DNA of 64,000 nt from Staphylococcus schweitzeri (GTDB lineage: Bacteria > Bacillota > Bacilli > Staphylococcales > Staphylococcaceae): the NCBI RefSeq assembly GCF_002902405.1, contig NZ_PPQS01000034.1:7422-71421 (forward strand), in the 5' to 3' direction. The stretch's first letter is position 1. Each line of letters starts with the position of its first letter. This document shows positions 23,082 to 33,268 of this stretch, in pieces. The position numbers and the translations under genes were made by a program. The notes below the pieces were generated by a model that ran no database searches, was not told where the DNA came from, and saw only the letters and a list, made by a program, of their open reading frames with translations.

Positions 23082-24224
23082 ATGAAGATAGGTATAACAT
23101 GTTACCCGTCCATGGGTGGTTCTGGAATTATTGCCACAGAATTAGGAATTAAATTAGCAGAGCGAGGTCACGAAGTACATTTTATCACTTCAAATATCCC
23201 GTTTAGAATAAGAAAACCATTACCGAATATGATTTTTCATCAAGTTGAAGTGAATCAATATGCAGTATTTCAATATCCACCGTATGATATTACGTTAAGT
23301 ACTAAAATTGCTGAAGTTATCAAAGAATATGATCTTGATTTGTTACATATGCACTATGCTGTACCTCATGCAATTTGTGGGATTTTAGCTCGTGAGATGT
23401 CAGGTAAAGATATAAAAATTATGACAACGCTACACGGTACTGATATTACTGTTTTGGGCTATGATCATTCACTCCAAGGTGCAATTAAATTTGGCATTGA
23501 AAAAAGTGATATTGTGACAAGTGTGAGTAAATCTTTAGCGCAAGAAACACATGAAATTATCGAAACAAACAAAGAAATTATACCGATTTATAATTTTGTA
23601 CGTGAAAATGAGTTTCCAACTAAACATAACACAGCATTAAAATCACAATTTGGTATAGCACCAGATGAAAAAGTGTTAATACATGTATCGAATTTTAGAC
23701 AAGTAAAACGCATAGATACTATTATAGAAACATTTGCAAAAGTACGTGAAAAAATACCTAGTAAATTACTTTTACTTGGAGACGGTCCTGAATTAGTGCC
23801 AATGCGTCAAATGACGAAAGAGTTAAACGTAGAAGAGAATATTTTATTTTTAGGAAAACAAGATTGTGTAAGTGAATTTTATCAATTATCTGATTTAGTG
23901 TTACTGTTAAGTGAAAAGGAAAGTTTTGGCCTAACATTACTTGAAGCAATGAAGACGGGAGTAGTGCCAATTGGTTCAAATGCAGGTGGTATCAAAGAGG
24001 TCATTAAACATGGCGAAACTGGTTTTGTCGTTGATGTAGGAGACAGTGATGCTGCAAGTGAATATGCTATACAATTACTTCAAGATAAAGCATTATACAA
24101 AAAACTTCAAAAAAATATGCTTGAAGATATTGCTGAACGCTTTGGTTCAGAACTCATTACAGACCAATATGAGTATTTTTATAAAAAGATGCTAAATGAT
24201 AAAAGTAAAAATGAAGGCGAGTAA
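23082..24224 (+). CDS. bshA: BshA, N-acetyl-alpha-D-glucosaminyl L-malate synthase
   Basis: This 380-residue GT4 glycosyltransferase joins UDP-GlcNAc to L-malate, the first step of bacillithiol synthesis. The N-terminal glycine-rich region ([15 protein letters not shown]), HMHYAVPHA and the donor-binding motif [14 protein letters not shown] (~283-296) are present. I start it at ATG 23082 because GAAAGGA (23064-23070) overlaps the earlier in-frame ATG at 23070. cca starts 4 bases after the stop, so bshA-cca-birA-dinG is a likely operon. YpdA, elsewhere in this window, recycles the product of the pathway. Confidence 0.95.
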   Translation: MKIGITCYPSMGGSGIIATELGIKLAERGHEVHFITSNIPFRIRKPLPNMIFHQVEVNQYAVFQYPPYDITLSTKIAEVIKEYDLDLLHMHYAVPHAICGILAREMSGKDIKIMTTLHGTDITVLGYDHSLQGAIKFGIEKSDIVTSVSKSLAQETHEIIETNKEIIPIYNFVRENEFPTKHNTALKSQFGIAPDEKVLIHVSNFRQVKRIDTIIETFAKVREKIPSKLLLLGDGPELVPMRQMTKELNVEENILFLGKQDCVSEFYQLSDLVLLLSEKESFGLTLLEAMKTGVVPIGSNAGGIKEVIKHGETGFVVDVGDSDAASEYAIQLLQDKALYKKLQKNMLEDIAERFGSELITDQYEYFYKKMLNDKSKNEGE

Positions 24225-24228
24225 TAAA

Positions 24229-25431
24229 ATGGATAAATCACTATTTGAACAGGCAAGACCTATATTAGAACAAATTCAAGACAATGGTTTTGAAGCATAT
24301 TATGTAGGTGGTTCAGTAAGAGATTATGTCATGGGAAGAAATATTCATGATATAGATATCACAACAAGTGCAACGCCAGATGAAATAGAAATGATTTTTA
24401 GACATACGATACCTGTAGGTAAAGAACATGGCACGATAAATGTAGTTTTTAATGATGAAAATTATGAAGTGACAACATTCCGGGCTGAAGAAGATTATGT
24501 CGATCACCGTAGACCAAGTGGTGTTACATTTGTTCGTGATTTATACGAAGATTTGCAACGAAGAGATTTCACGATGAATGCGATAGCAATGGATACAGCA
24601 TACAAATTATATGATTATTTTGATGGTCAACAAGATATTAATAATCGAATAATAAGAACTGTAGGTATAGCTGAGGAACGATTCCAAGAAGATGCTTTAC
24701 GTATGATTCGATGTTTAAGATTCCAGTCACAATTATCATTTGATATTGCAACGGAAACATTTGAAGCGATGCGTACACAAATGGCAGATATTAAATTTTT
24801 ATCAATTGAGCGTATAGTGATTGAACTAACTAAATTAATGCGAGGTATTAATGTTGAAGAGAGTTTTAATCATTTAAAATCGCTGAAAGCATTTAATTAT
24901 ATGCCATATTTCGAACATCTTGATATGAATCAAATTAATGTGACTGAACCAATTGATTTAGAATTGTTGATTGCTATAGTGTCAGTTAAATTTGATATTA
25001 ATTACTCATTAAAGCCTTTAAAGCTAAGTAACCGACAAGTAAAAGATATAAATCAATATATTCAAATTATGAATGCATTACCAAGTATTATTACCAAAGA
25101 ACAATTAAAAATGTTTGTTTATGATTATGATACGAATCTCATTAAAAATGTAATGGTTGCAGCAGACGTGTTAAAGGCAAATGATATTCAAGGACATGAA
25201 CCATTAATAGTTAACCTTCAAACGATTGATGAAATTAACCATCAATTACCTATGAATAATAGGAAAGAAATGAATATAAATGGTGGCGTGATAATGTCGC
25301 ACTTAAATAAAAAAAGTGGTCCATGGTTAAAAGATGTGCTAAGACAAATTGAGATAGCGATTGTAACAGGTAAAGTAAATAACAAAGAAACTGAAATTTT
25401 GAAATGGGTGGATAATCATGTCAAAATATAG
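24229..25431 (+). CDS. cca: CCA-adding tRNA nucleotidyltransferase
   Basis: This 400-residue class II nucleotidyltransferase adds or repairs the 3' CCA of tRNAs. The GGSVRD motif (~23-28), catalytic DIDIT (~41-45), the [10 protein letters not shown] region and [16 protein letters not shown] (motifs C-D) are intact. The C-terminal helical body is complete. The start at 24229 gives MDKSLFEQ and follows GAAGGCGAG; an earlier in-frame start at 24196 lies inside bshA. Its last 14 bases overlap birA. Confidence 0.95.
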   Translation: MDKSLFEQARPILEQIQDNGFEAYYVGGSVRDYVMGRNIHDIDITTSATPDEIEMIFRHTIPVGKEHGTINVVFNDENYEVTTFRAEEDYVDHRRPSGVTFVRDLYEDLQRRDFTMNAIAMDTAYKLYDYFDGQQDINNRIIRTVGIAEERFQEDALRMIRCLRFQSQLSFDIATETFEAMRTQMADIKFLSIERIVIELTKLMRGINVEESFNHLKSLKAFNYMPYFEHLDMNQINVTEPIDLELLIAIVSVKFDINYSLKPLKLSNRQVKDINQYIQIMNALPSIITKEQLKMFVYDYDTNLIKNVMVAADVLKANDIQGHEPLIVNLQTIDEINHQLPMNNRKEMNINGGVIMSHLNKKSGPWLKDVLRQIEIAIVTGKVNNKETEILKWVDNHVKI

Positions 25432-26389
25432 TCAAGATGTACTTCAATTATTATATAAAAGTAAGCCTAATTACATATCTGGTCAAACTATTGCTGAATC
25501 ACTAAATATTTCAAGAACTGCGGTTAAAAAAGTAATTGATCAATTGAAATTAGAAGGATGTAAAATTGATTCAGTGAATCATAAAGGTCATTTATTACAA
25601 CAATTACCAGATGTATGGTATCAAGGTATTATTAATCAATATACACAAAACTCAGCACTATTTAATTTTAGTAAGGTATATTATTCAATAGATTCAACAC
25701 AACTTGCTGCGAAAAAGTCACTTGTAGGCAATCATTCATCATTTTTTATATTAAGTGACGAACAGACCAAAGGACGTGGCCGATTCAATCGAAATTGGAG
25801 TTCTACGAAAGGCCAAGGATTATGGATGTCGGTTGTTTTAAGACCCAATGTTGCTTTTTCAATGATATCTAAATTTAATTTATTTATTGCTTTAGGCATA
25901 CGAGATGCCATTCAGTATTTTAGTAAAGATGAAGTTAAAGTGAAATGGCCAAATGATATATATATTGGTGATGGAAAAGTTTGTGGTTTCTTGACCGAAA
26001 TGGTAGCAAATAATGACGGTATTGAAGCAATTATATGTGGTATTGGGATTAATTTGACTCAGCGAATAGAAGATTTTGATGAAAGTATTAGACATAGAGC
26101 AACAAGTATACAATTACATGGTGAAAATAAATTAGATAGATATCAATTTTTAGAGAAATTACTTCAGGAAATTGAAAAGAGATATAATCAATTTTTAACG
26201 TTACCGTTTTCTGAAATTCGAAATGAATATATTGTAGCTTCAAACATTTGGAATAGAACATTACAATTTACAGAAAATGACAAACAGTTTAAAGGTCAAG
26301 CAATTGATTTAGATTACGATGGCTATCTAATTGTTAGAGATGAAGCGGGTGAATCACACCGTTTAATTAGTGCAGATATAGATTTTTAA
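25418..26389 (+). CDS. birA: Biotin-protein ligase / biotin operon repressor BirA
   Basis: This 323-residue bifunctional protein attaches biotin to carboxylases and represses biotin genes. The N-terminal winged helix ([19 protein letters not shown], ~24-42) is followed by the ligase domain. There the biotinyl-AMP loop reads [12 protein letters not shown] (~116-127), then [14 protein letters not shown] and KVCGFLTEM. The C-terminal SH3-like domain is present. Because the DNA-binding domain is kept, it should regulate as well as ligate. It overlaps cca by 14 bases and precedes dinG by 23. Confidence 0.95.
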   Translation: MSKYSQDVLQLLYKSKPNYISGQTIAESLNISRTAVKKVIDQLKLEGCKIDSVNHKGHLLQQLPDVWYQGIINQYTQNSALFNFSKVYYSIDSTQLAAKKSLVGNHSSFFILSDEQTKGRGRFNRNWSSTKGQGLWMSVVLRPNVAFSMISKFNLFIALGIRDAIQYFSKDEVKVKWPNDIYIGDGKVCGFLTEMVANNDGIEAIICGIGINLTQRIEDFDESIRHRATSIQLHGENKLDRYQFLEKLLQEIEKRYNQFLTLPFSEIRNEYIVASNIWNRTLQFTENDKQFKGQAIDLDYDGYLIVRDEAGESHRLISADIDF

Positions 26390-26412
26390 CACTAAAGCAA
26401 GGAGAGATAGCT

Positions 26413-29106
26413 ATGGGTATGGCAACCTATGCTGTTGTCGATTTAGAGACAACAGGAAACCAATTAGATTTTGACGATATTATTCAAATTGGGATAACGT
26501 TTGTGCGTAATAATCAAATTATTGATACATATCATTCAATGATTAGAACAAATTTAGAAATTCCACCATTTATTCAAGCGTTAACATCCATTGAAGAAAA
26601 TATGTTGCAAAAAGCGCCATATTTCAACCAAGTCGCACAGGAAATATATGATAAAATAAAAGATTGTATATTTGTCGCACATAATGTTGATTTTGACTTA
26701 AATTTTATAAAAAAAGCATTTAAAGATTGTAACATTCATTATCGTCCTAAAAAAGTGATAGATACGCTAGAAATATTTAAAATTGCTTTTCCAACAGATA
26801 AAAGCTATCAATTGAGTGAGCTAGCAGAAGCACATGATATTACTTTAACGAATGCACATCGAGCTGATGAAGATGCTGCTACAACTGCAAAATTAATGAT
26901 TTTAGCTTTTAAAAAATTTGAAAAGTTACCACTAGATACTTTAAAACAATTGTATTATTTAAGTAAACAATTGAAGTATGATTTATATGATATTTTCTTT
27001 GAAATGGTTAGGCAATATGAAGCTAAGCCGTTGGATAAGTCTTATGATAAATTTGAACAGATTATTTATCGTAAGCAAGTAGATTTGAAAAAGCCAACAA
27101 CTAATTATAATGGAAGTTTAAAATCGTTATATAGTAAAGTTGTAGAGCGAATGGAATTAACTTATCGACCGCAACAATTATATTTGGCAGAAACAATTTT
27201 AGATCAATTAATGCATAGTGAAAAAGCGATGATTGAAGCTTCATTAGGTAGTGGTAAGTCACTAGCATATTTGCTTGCCGCTTTAATGTATAATATTGAA
27301 ACTGGTAAGCATGTAATGATATCAACGAATACTAAATTATTGCAAAGTCAATTGTTAGAGAAAGATATTCCTGCGATGAATGAGGCGTTGAATTTTAAAA
27401 TTAATGCATTATTAATTAAGAGTAAGAGTGATTACATATCATTAGGATTAATTAGCCAAATTTTAAAAGATGAAACTAGTAACTATGAAGTTGGCATTTT
27501 AAAAATGCAATTATTGATATGGATTACTGAAACACCATCCGGGGATATTCAAGAGTTGAATTTAAAAGGTGGTCAAAAGATGTATTTTGACCAGAAAATT
27601 GAAACATACGTTCCGGCACGTCATGATGTACATTATTATAATTTTATTAAACGAAATGCACAAAATATTCAAATTGGTATAACAAACCATGCGCATTTAA
27701 TACATTCAGATGCGGAAAATTCAATATATCAATTGTTTGATGATTGCATAGTAGACGAAGCACATCGATTACCGGATTATGCGTTGAATCAAGTGACTAA
27801 CGAATTAAGTTATGCAGATGTTAAATATCAGCTTGGATTAATTGGTAAAAATGAAAATGAAAAGTTACTAAAAGCAATTGATCAATTAGAGAAACAACGA
27901 ATTTTGGAAAAATTAGATATAGCACCTATTGATATATTTGGTTTAAAAGCGAGTATGAATGAAATTCATGAGTTGAATGAACAGTTGTTCTCGACAATTT
28001 ATAAAATTGTTAACGATTCAGAAGTTTATGATGATGATATTCATAGATTCCATAATGTTTTTACTTTTGAATCGAAAGATATTTTGAAAGACTTACATGC
28101 AATTATCGACAAGCTCAATAAGACTTTAGAAATTTTTAACGGTATCAGTCATAAGACAGTTAAGTCTTTGCGTAAGCAATTATTATATTTAAAAGATAAA
28201 TTTAAAAATATTGAACAAAGCTTGAAAGCAGGTCATACGAGTTTTATTTCAATTAAAAATTTATCACAAAAATCAACAATTCGTTTATATGTTAAAGACT
28301 ATGCTGTGAAAGACGTATTAACCAAACAAGTACTTGAAAAATTCAAATCTTTAATTTTTATTTCTGGCACTTTAAAATTCAACCATTCATTTGATGCATT
28401 TAAACACTTATTTAATAAAGATGTTCATTTTAATACATTTGAAGTAAACACTTCATTACAAAGCTCGAAAAATACAAGTGTCTTTATTCCAAGCGACGTT
28501 TCATCTTATCAATATAAAAATATAGATGAATACGTAGCATCAATAGTGAGCTATATTATAGAATATACGTCAATTACCTCATCAAAATGTTTAGTGTTAT
28601 TTACAAGTTATAAAATGATGCATATGGTTCAAGATATGTTGAATGAATTACCTGAATTTGAAGATTATGTTGTTTTAACACAACAGCAGAACCAAAATTA
28701 TAAAATAGTACAACAATTTAATAATTTTGACAAAGCTATTTTATTAGGTACCTCAACATTTTTTGAAGGTTTTGATTTCCAAGCAAATGGCATTAAATGT
28801 GTCATGATTGCTAAATTGCCATTTATGAATAAACATAATGCAAAATATTGGCTAATGGATTCAGAATTCACCTCAACATTTAGAGAATATGTGTTACCAG
28901 ATGCGGTCATTCGATTTAGACAAGGACTTGGTCGATTAATACGAAATGAAAATGATCGAGGCGTTATAGTGTCATTTGATGATCGGTTAATTAACAGTAA
29001 TTACAAAAATTTCTTTGAACAAACATTAGAAAATTATCGTCAGAAAAAGGGCGACATTCAACAATTTGGAAAGTTATTAAGACAAATTCAAAAAAAGAAA
29101 AAGTAA
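26413..29106 (+). CDS. dinG: DinG-type 3'-5' exonuclease with degenerate helicase module
   Basis: This 897-residue protein has an N-terminal DEDDh exonuclease domain (VVDLETTG at ~8-15, [16 protein letters not shown]) fused to an XPD/DinG-like SF2 body. The latter has Walker A GSGKS (~279) and DEAH (~448-451). Between these two motifs, where DinG and XPD helicases carry four iron-sulfur cysteines, no cysteine is found. S. aureus DinG has been reported as a nuclease without helicase activity, which fits. C-terminal motifs [11 protein letters not shown] and [11 protein letters not shown] are retained. It probably ends the bshA operon; a strong terminator follows. Confidence 0.94.
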   Translation: MGMATYAVVDLETTGNQLDFDDIIQIGITFVRNNQIIDTYHSMIRTNLEIPPFIQALTSIEENMLQKAPYFNQVAQEIYDKIKDCIFVAHNVDFDLNFIKKAFKDCNIHYRPKKVIDTLEIFKIAFPTDKSYQLSELAEAHDITLTNAHRADEDAATTAKLMILAFKKFEKLPLDTLKQLYYLSKQLKYDLYDIFFEMVRQYEAKPLDKSYDKFEQIIYRKQVDLKKPTTNYNGSLKSLYSKVVERMELTYRPQQLYLAETILDQLMHSEKAMIEASLGSGKSLAYLLAALMYNIETGKHVMISTNTKLLQSQLLEKDIPAMNEALNFKINALLIKSKSDYISLGLISQILKDETSNYEVGILKMQLLIWITETPSGDIQELNLKGGQKMYFDQKIETYVPARHDVHYYNFIKRNAQNIQIGITNHAHLIHSDAENSIYQLFDDCIVDEAHRLPDYALNQVTNELSYADVKYQLGLIGKNENEKLLKAIDQLEKQRILEKLDIAPIDIFGLKASMNEIHELNEQLFSTIYKIVNDSEVYDDDIHRFHNVFTFESKDILKDLHAIIDKLNKTLEIFNGISHKTVKSLRKQLLYLKDKFKNIEQSLKAGHTSFISIKNLSQKSTIRLYVKDYAVKDVLTKQVLEKFKSLIFISGTLKFNHSFDAFKHLFNKDVHFNTFEVNTSLQSSKNTSVFIPSDVSSYQYKNIDEYVASIVSYIIEYTSITSSKCLVLFTSYKMMHMVQDMLNELPEFEDYVVLTQQQNQNYKIVQQFNNFDKAILLGTSTFFEGFDFQANGIKCVMIAKLPFMNKHNAKYWLMDSEFTSTFREYVLPDAVIRFRQGLGRLIRNENDRGVIVSFDDRLINSNYKNFFEQTLENYRQKKGDIQQFGKLLRQIQKKKK

Positions 29107-29116
29107 TATAAATTAT

Positions 29117-29164
29117 AAAATCCTCGTAACATGTTGAAATTGATATTATGTTACGAGGATTTTG
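29117..29164 (+). terminator. Terminator after dinG
   Basis: A perfect 16-base stem (AAAATCCTCGTAACAT with its complement at 29148-29163) surrounds a 15-base loop; its A/T ends allow some activity in both directions. The following 276 bases up to asnS (29165-29440) contain no gene and no T-box motif. Confidence 0.85.
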
Positions 29165-29440
29165 TGTTTATGTTTGAGTACATATAATTTAAATTCATAG
29201 AGATATTAAAGAAAATGTTGTTTTAATCATATAGTTTTATAATTAGATATATGTTTTAGGACTTAACTAATATAATTGCAAAACAAGATAATAGAATCCT
29301 TTTTGTAGATTTTATTAAAAGTCTATACGTAAATCATTACCATTTACACGTTATCTTTATGTGTAGTTCTAGAACTTGAAAGCGTATTTTGTTAAAATGA
29401 ATGAGTATTGTATAACGAAAAAATAAATAGGAGAATGGTT

Positions 29441-30733
29441 ATGAAAACAACGATTAAACAAGCGAAAGATCATTTAAACCAAGACGTTACAATTGGTGCT
29501 TGGTTAACAAATAAACGTTCAAGTGGTAAAATCGCCTTTTTACAACTACGTGATGGTACTGGATTTATGCAAGGTGTAGTAGTTAAATCAGAAGTTGATG
29601 AAGAGGTATTTAAACTTGCGAAAGAAATTACACAAGAATCATCACTTTATGTGACTGGTACAATTACTGAAGATAATCGTTCTGACTTAGGATATGAAAT
29701 GCAAGTGAAATCAATTGAAGTGATTTCTGAAGCGCATGATTATCCAATTACACCTAAAAATCATGGTACAGAATTTTTAATGGATCACCGTCACTTATGG
29801 TTACGTTCTAAAAAGCAACATGCTGTAATGAAAATTAGAAATGAAATTATTCGTGCTACATATGAATTTTTCAATAATGATGGATTTACTAAGGTTGATC
29901 CACCAATTTTAACTGCAAGTGCACCAGAAGGTACAAGTGAATTATTCCATACTAAGTACTTTGATCAAGATGCATTTTTATCACAAAGTGGTCAGTTATA
30001 TTTAGAAGCTGCTGCAATGGCTCATGGAAAGGTATTTTCATTTGGTCCAACTTTCAGAGCTGAGAAATCTAAAACACGTAGACACTTAATTGAGTTCTGG
30101 ATGATTGAAGGTGAAATGGCATTTACAAATCATGCTGAAAGTCTAGAAATTCAAGAACAATATGTGACGCATGTTGTTAAATCAGTTTTAGAAAATTGTA
30201 AACTTGAATTGAAAATTTTAGAGCGTGATACTTCAAAACTTGAAAAAGTTGCGACGCCATTCCCTAGAATTTCATATGACGATGCAATTGAATTCTTAAA
30301 AGCAGAAGGTTTTGATGATATTGAATGGGGCGAAGATTTTGGTGCGCCACATGAAACAGCTATTGCTAATCATTATGATTTACCAGTGTTTATTACTAAT
30401 TATCCAACTAAAATCAAGCCTTTCTACATGCAACCAAATCCTGAAAATGAAGAAACTGTATTATGTGCAGACTTAATTGCTCCAGAAGGATATGGTGAAA
30501 TTATTGGTGGATCTGAACGTGTAGATGATTTAGAATTATTAGAACAACGCGTTAAAGAGCACGGATTAGATGAAGAAGCATATAGCTACTATTTAGACTT
30601 ACGTCGATATGGTAGCGTACCACATAGTGGTTTTGGTCTAGGCCTAGAGCGCACAGTTGCTTGGATATCTGGTGTAGAACACGTTCGAGAAACGGCACCA
30701 TTCCCAAGATTGTTAAACCGTTTATACCCATAA
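29441..30733 (+). CDS. asnS: Asparaginyl-tRNA synthetase
   Basis: This 430-residue class II synthetase charges tRNA-Asn. The N-terminal OB-fold anticodon-binding domain covers ~1-110. Class II motif 2 ([15 protein letters not shown], ~206-220) and motif 3 ([15 protein letters not shown], ~400-414) are clear. I start it at ATG 29441, 8 bases after the AGGAG ribosome site; an in-frame codon at 29408 would add 11 residues. It is nearly identical to the S. aureus protein I recall. A TTGAAA hexamer at 29376 may be the -35, but the -10 is not clear. Confidence 0.97.
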   Translation: MKTTIKQAKDHLNQDVTIGAWLTNKRSSGKIAFLQLRDGTGFMQGVVVKSEVDEEVFKLAKEITQESSLYVTGTITEDNRSDLGYEMQVKSIEVISEAHDYPITPKNHGTEFLMDHRHLWLRSKKQHAVMKIRNEIIRATYEFFNNDGFTKVDPPILTASAPEGTSELFHTKYFDQDAFLSQSGQLYLEAAAMAHGKVFSFGPTFRAEKSKTRRHLIEFWMIEGEMAFTNHAESLEIQEQYVTHVVKSVLENCKLELKILERDTSKLEKVATPFPRISYDDAIEFLKAEGFDDIEWGEDFGAPHETAIANHYDLPVFITNYPTKIKPFYMQPNPENEETVLCADLIAPEGYGEIIGGSERVDDLELLEQRVKEHGLDEEAYSYYLDLRRYGSVPHSGFGLGLERTVAWISGVEHVRETAPFPRLLNRLYP

Positions 30734-30777
30734 TTTTCGATAAATGAATCAAAAGTTTATTTTCTGACTATTAAACC

Positions 30778-30815
30778 AATCGTCCAGTCTATTGTTAAAT
30801 GGCTGGGCGATTTGT
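30778..30815 (+). terminator. Weak terminator after asnS
   Basis: AATCGTCCAG pairs with CTGGGCGATT with one G-U, around a 15-base loop. The T-run is poor (TTTGTG). Confidence 0.55.
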
Positions 30816-31012
30816 GCTTAGTTTTTCATTAATTTATCTTAGTTCAAATTGAAAATATGTTCGATATGATGATTGATATTTCATTTCAGGTGACATATCA
30901 ATTTTATAAAGTTAGCTTTAATAATTTTAAATATAGTAAGCATTTTAGTCGATAATTAAAGAAAATGATTTATACTAATAAGTAATGATTTAATATATAG
31001 GGAGGCACTAAC

Positions 31013-31699
31013 ATGGATAAATATCAATTGAAAACAAGACCTGTAGTGATTCGAAGAGAATTGTTAGACCATTACAGTGAATTAGGTTTAGATGAGCAAG
31101 ATTTAGTTATTTTACTCAAATTGATTTATGCTTCCGAAACTTCAAATAAACAGCCTTCAATAGAATTATTACAAAAAGGTTCAACTATGCAACCACGTGA
31201 TGTTACTGCAGTTATTCAGAATTTAATTCAACGTGAATTGCTTGAATTACAAGTTCAGAAAGACGAAGAAGGTAAGTTTACTGAATATATGAATCTTGAT
31301 CCATTTTTTGAAAAGTTAAGCCAGATTTTAAAACAACAAAATATGGAGACGAAAGAACAAGATAATAAAGAAAAGTTCAAACAACTATTTAGAATATTAG
31401 AAGATACTTTTGCTAGACCTTTATCTCCATTTGAAATTGAAACATTAAATCAATGGATTGATGTTGATAAGCATGATACTGCAATTATTCAAGCTGCCTT
31501 AGATGAAGCGAATAGTTTAAACAAACTCAGTTTTAAATATATGGATCGTATTTTACTAAATTGGAAGAAAAATAATGTGAAAACCATTGATGATTCTAGA
31601 AAAATACGTCAAAAATTTAATAAACCTAAAATGACTCACACCGTTAAACCGGTGCCGAAATTTGATTGGTTAAATGGAGAGAACCTTGATGGTAAGTAA
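31013..31699 (+). CDS. dnaD: Primosomal replication protein DnaD
   Basis: This 228-residue essential Firmicute primosome component works with DnaB and DnaI to load the replicative helicase. It has an N-terminal winged-helix oligomerisation domain (~1-95, VVIRRELLDHYSELGLDEQ). A linker follows, then the C-terminal DDBH2 helical domain (~120-195) ending in KYMDRILLNWKKNNV, the family signature. GGGAGGC precedes the ATG. It overlaps nth by 11 bases, so the two are translationally coupled as in B. subtilis dnaD-nth-ypoC. Confidence 0.94.
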   Translation: MDKYQLKTRPVVIRRELLDHYSELGLDEQDLVILLKLIYASETSNKQPSIELLQKGSTMQPRDVTAVIQNLIQRELLELQVQKDEEGKFTEYMNLDPFFEKLSQILKQQNMETKEQDNKEKFKQLFRILEDTFARPLSPFEIETLNQWIDVDKHDTAIIQAALDEANSLNKLSFKYMDRILLNWKKNNVKTIDDSRKIRQKFNKPKMTHTVKPVPKFDWLNGENLDGK

Positions 31700-32348
31700 G
31701 AAAAAAGCTTTAGAAATGATTGATATAATAGCGAATATGTTTCCAGATGCAGAGTGTGAATTGAAACATGATAATCCATTCGAATTGACTATAGCAGTAC
31801 TACTGTCTGCACAATGTACAGATGTACTTGTAAACAGAGTAACTAATGAGTTATTCAAAAAATACAAAACACCAGAAGATTATTTAGTAGTGAGTGATGA
31901 AGAACTAATGAATGATATTCGTTCTATTGGCTTATATCGTAATAAGGCTAAAAATATTAAAAAACTTTGTCAATCACTTCTTGATCAATATAATGGAGAA
32001 ATACCACAAACACATAAAGAATTAGAAAGTTTAGCAGGTGTTGGGCGCAAAACTGCAAATGTAGTTATGAGTGTAGCATTTGGAGAGCCGTCATTAGCAG
32101 TAGATACCCATGTAGAACGTGTATCAAAACGTTTAGGTATTAACCGATGGAAAGACAATGTACGTCAAGTAGAAGATCGTTTATGCTCTATTATACCTAG
32201 AGATAGATGGAATAGAAGCCATCACCAACTAATTTTCTTTGGAAGATACCACTGTTTAGCTCGTAAGCCTAAGTGTGATATATGTCCATTGTTAGATGAT
32301 TGTAGAGAAGGACAAAAACGTTATAAAGCTAGTTTGAAAGAAGCGTGA
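31689..32348 (+). CDS. nth: Endonuclease III (DNA glycosylase/AP lyase)
   Basis: This 219-residue base-excision repair enzyme removes oxidised pyrimidines and cleaves AP sites. The helix-hairpin-helix LAGVGRKTANVV (~113-124) carries the catalytic Lys, followed by the catalytic Asp in VDTHVERVS. The iron-sulfur cluster loop has cysteines in C-x6-C-x2-C-x5-C spacing near the C-terminus (CLARKPKCDICPLLDDC). I start at ATG 31689 inside dnaD, because the family begins MVSKKKAL. ypoC follows after 1 base. Confidence 0.95.
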   Translation: MVSKKKALEMIDIIANMFPDAECELKHDNPFELTIAVLLSAQCTDVLVNRVTNELFKKYKTPEDYLVVSDEELMNDIRSIGLYRNKAKNIKKLCQSLLDQYNGEIPQTHKELESLAGVGRKTANVVMSVAFGEPSLAVDTHVERVSKRLGINRWKDNVRQVEDRLCSIIPRDRWNRSHHQLIFFGRYHCLARKPKCDICPLLDDCREGQKRYKASLKEA

Positions 32349-32349
32349 T

Positions 32350-32715
32350 ATGATGACTAAGATAACGAAAGAGGATTTTCAAACATTAGAAGACACTATT
32401 GATATTCTTGCTAAAAATAAAAAATTAGGTTCTGATGAAGCAAAGCCGTATTTAGATGAATATCATGAAAAAATCATTGCATATTTTAAGCATATTAATG
32501 AAATTAGTGGTGATATTGATTTTGATAATCTAGATTACTATCCTGTGGTTCCTATGAATTTCAAAGAAAGATATGATTATATGATTGAACGTAAATATCA
32601 TTTTATGGGATATCGACAAATGAAAACATTTTTAATAGAAATTATTAAAATGAATGCCAGTTATCAAACAAGATTAAAAAATAAGCATATAAACCGTAAT
32701 TCGAACATTTCCTAA
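32350..32715 (+). CDS. YpoC-like protein, function unknown
   Basis: This 121-residue cytoplasmic protein sits in the conserved dnaD-nth-ypoC position, which is the main support for the name. It is helical and charged, with a central motif YYPVVPMNFKERYDYMIERK (~55-74) and a repeated basic C-terminus. Two ATGs (32350, 32353) are possible; both fit, and neither has a strong ribosome site, consistent with coupling to nth. Function is unknown. Confidence 0.8.
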   Translation: MMTKITKEDFQTLEDTIDILAKNKKLGSDEAKPYLDEYHEKIIAYFKHINEISGDIDFDNLDYYPVVPMNFKERYDYMIERKYHFMGYRQMKTFLIEIIKMNASYQTRLKNKHINRNSNIS

Positions 32716-32800
32716 TGTCGATAATTTATAAACTAATCCATACACTAATATGAGCTTTTATGTTAGGGGTCGTGTGATTAATTTCTTAATTTTAAAAACT

Positions 32801-32871
32801 GTCCACCTATATCGAAATGTAAATCATGATGCATGCTTTAAGATTTCAATTTCGAGTCGTAGGTGGTTTTC
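32801..32871 (+). terminator. Terminator of the dnaD-nth-ypoC operon
   Basis: CCACCTA..TCGAAAT pairs with ATTTCGA..TAGGTGG, with a small bulge, around a ~30-base loop. TTTTCTTAT follows. Confidence 0.6.
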
Positions 32872-33207
32872 TTATGTCTATAACTGCATATATACATTAC
32901 AAGTATGTTGATATTCGACTGATTAACAGACGTAGTAAATTTACCATAATATCAATTTACGAAAGTATATGATCAGAATTTTAAAAATAGAAGCAAAACA
33001 ACTTGTTGAATGTTCTTGTTGTTAATTTTTATGAAAAAAAGACCAGGTTATTTAAAAAGGAGACAAACAATTATGGGAATTCAAAATTATAACTAATCTT
33101 AAAACGGTAATATAAAAGTGTTTATAATAGACTCTTGTATAATATTAGTAAATAATTGGCTTTACCATTTCCACCAAAGTATCAAATAGTGCATGTGTGT
33201 ATAGAAA

Positions 33208-33254
33208 TAAAAAATCCTCAGCTACACCATTATTATGGGATAACTGAGGATTTT
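33208..33254 (-). terminator. Terminator of recU-pbp2
   Basis: On the minus strand AAAATCCTCAG and CTGAGGATTTTTT form an 11-base stem with a six-T tail, 15 bases after the pbp2 stop. Confidence 0.88.
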
Positions 33255-33268
33255 ATGTTGTGTGTGAA

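Larger units (their letters stand above)
32716..33268. other. Gene-poor gap between ypoC and pbp2
   Basis: Two hairpins are seen: 32801-32871 and the pbp2 terminator 33208-33254. Between them, an AAGGAG at 33057-33062 is correctly spaced from ATG 33073, which opens a frame of only seven codons (MGIQNYN). It is also in frame with ATG 33031 (21 codons, basic). No larger gene is supported. Confidence 0.5.

Noticed and set aside
29165-29440. T-box leader for asnS
   Set aside because: There is no T-box consensus (such as GGGTGGTACCGCG) and no terminator/antiterminator pair before the gene.
30771-30785. CodY-like box (TATTTTCTGACTATT)
   Set aside because: It has only partial match to AATTTTCWGAAAATT and sits after asnS, within AT-rich DNA where such matches are expected by chance.
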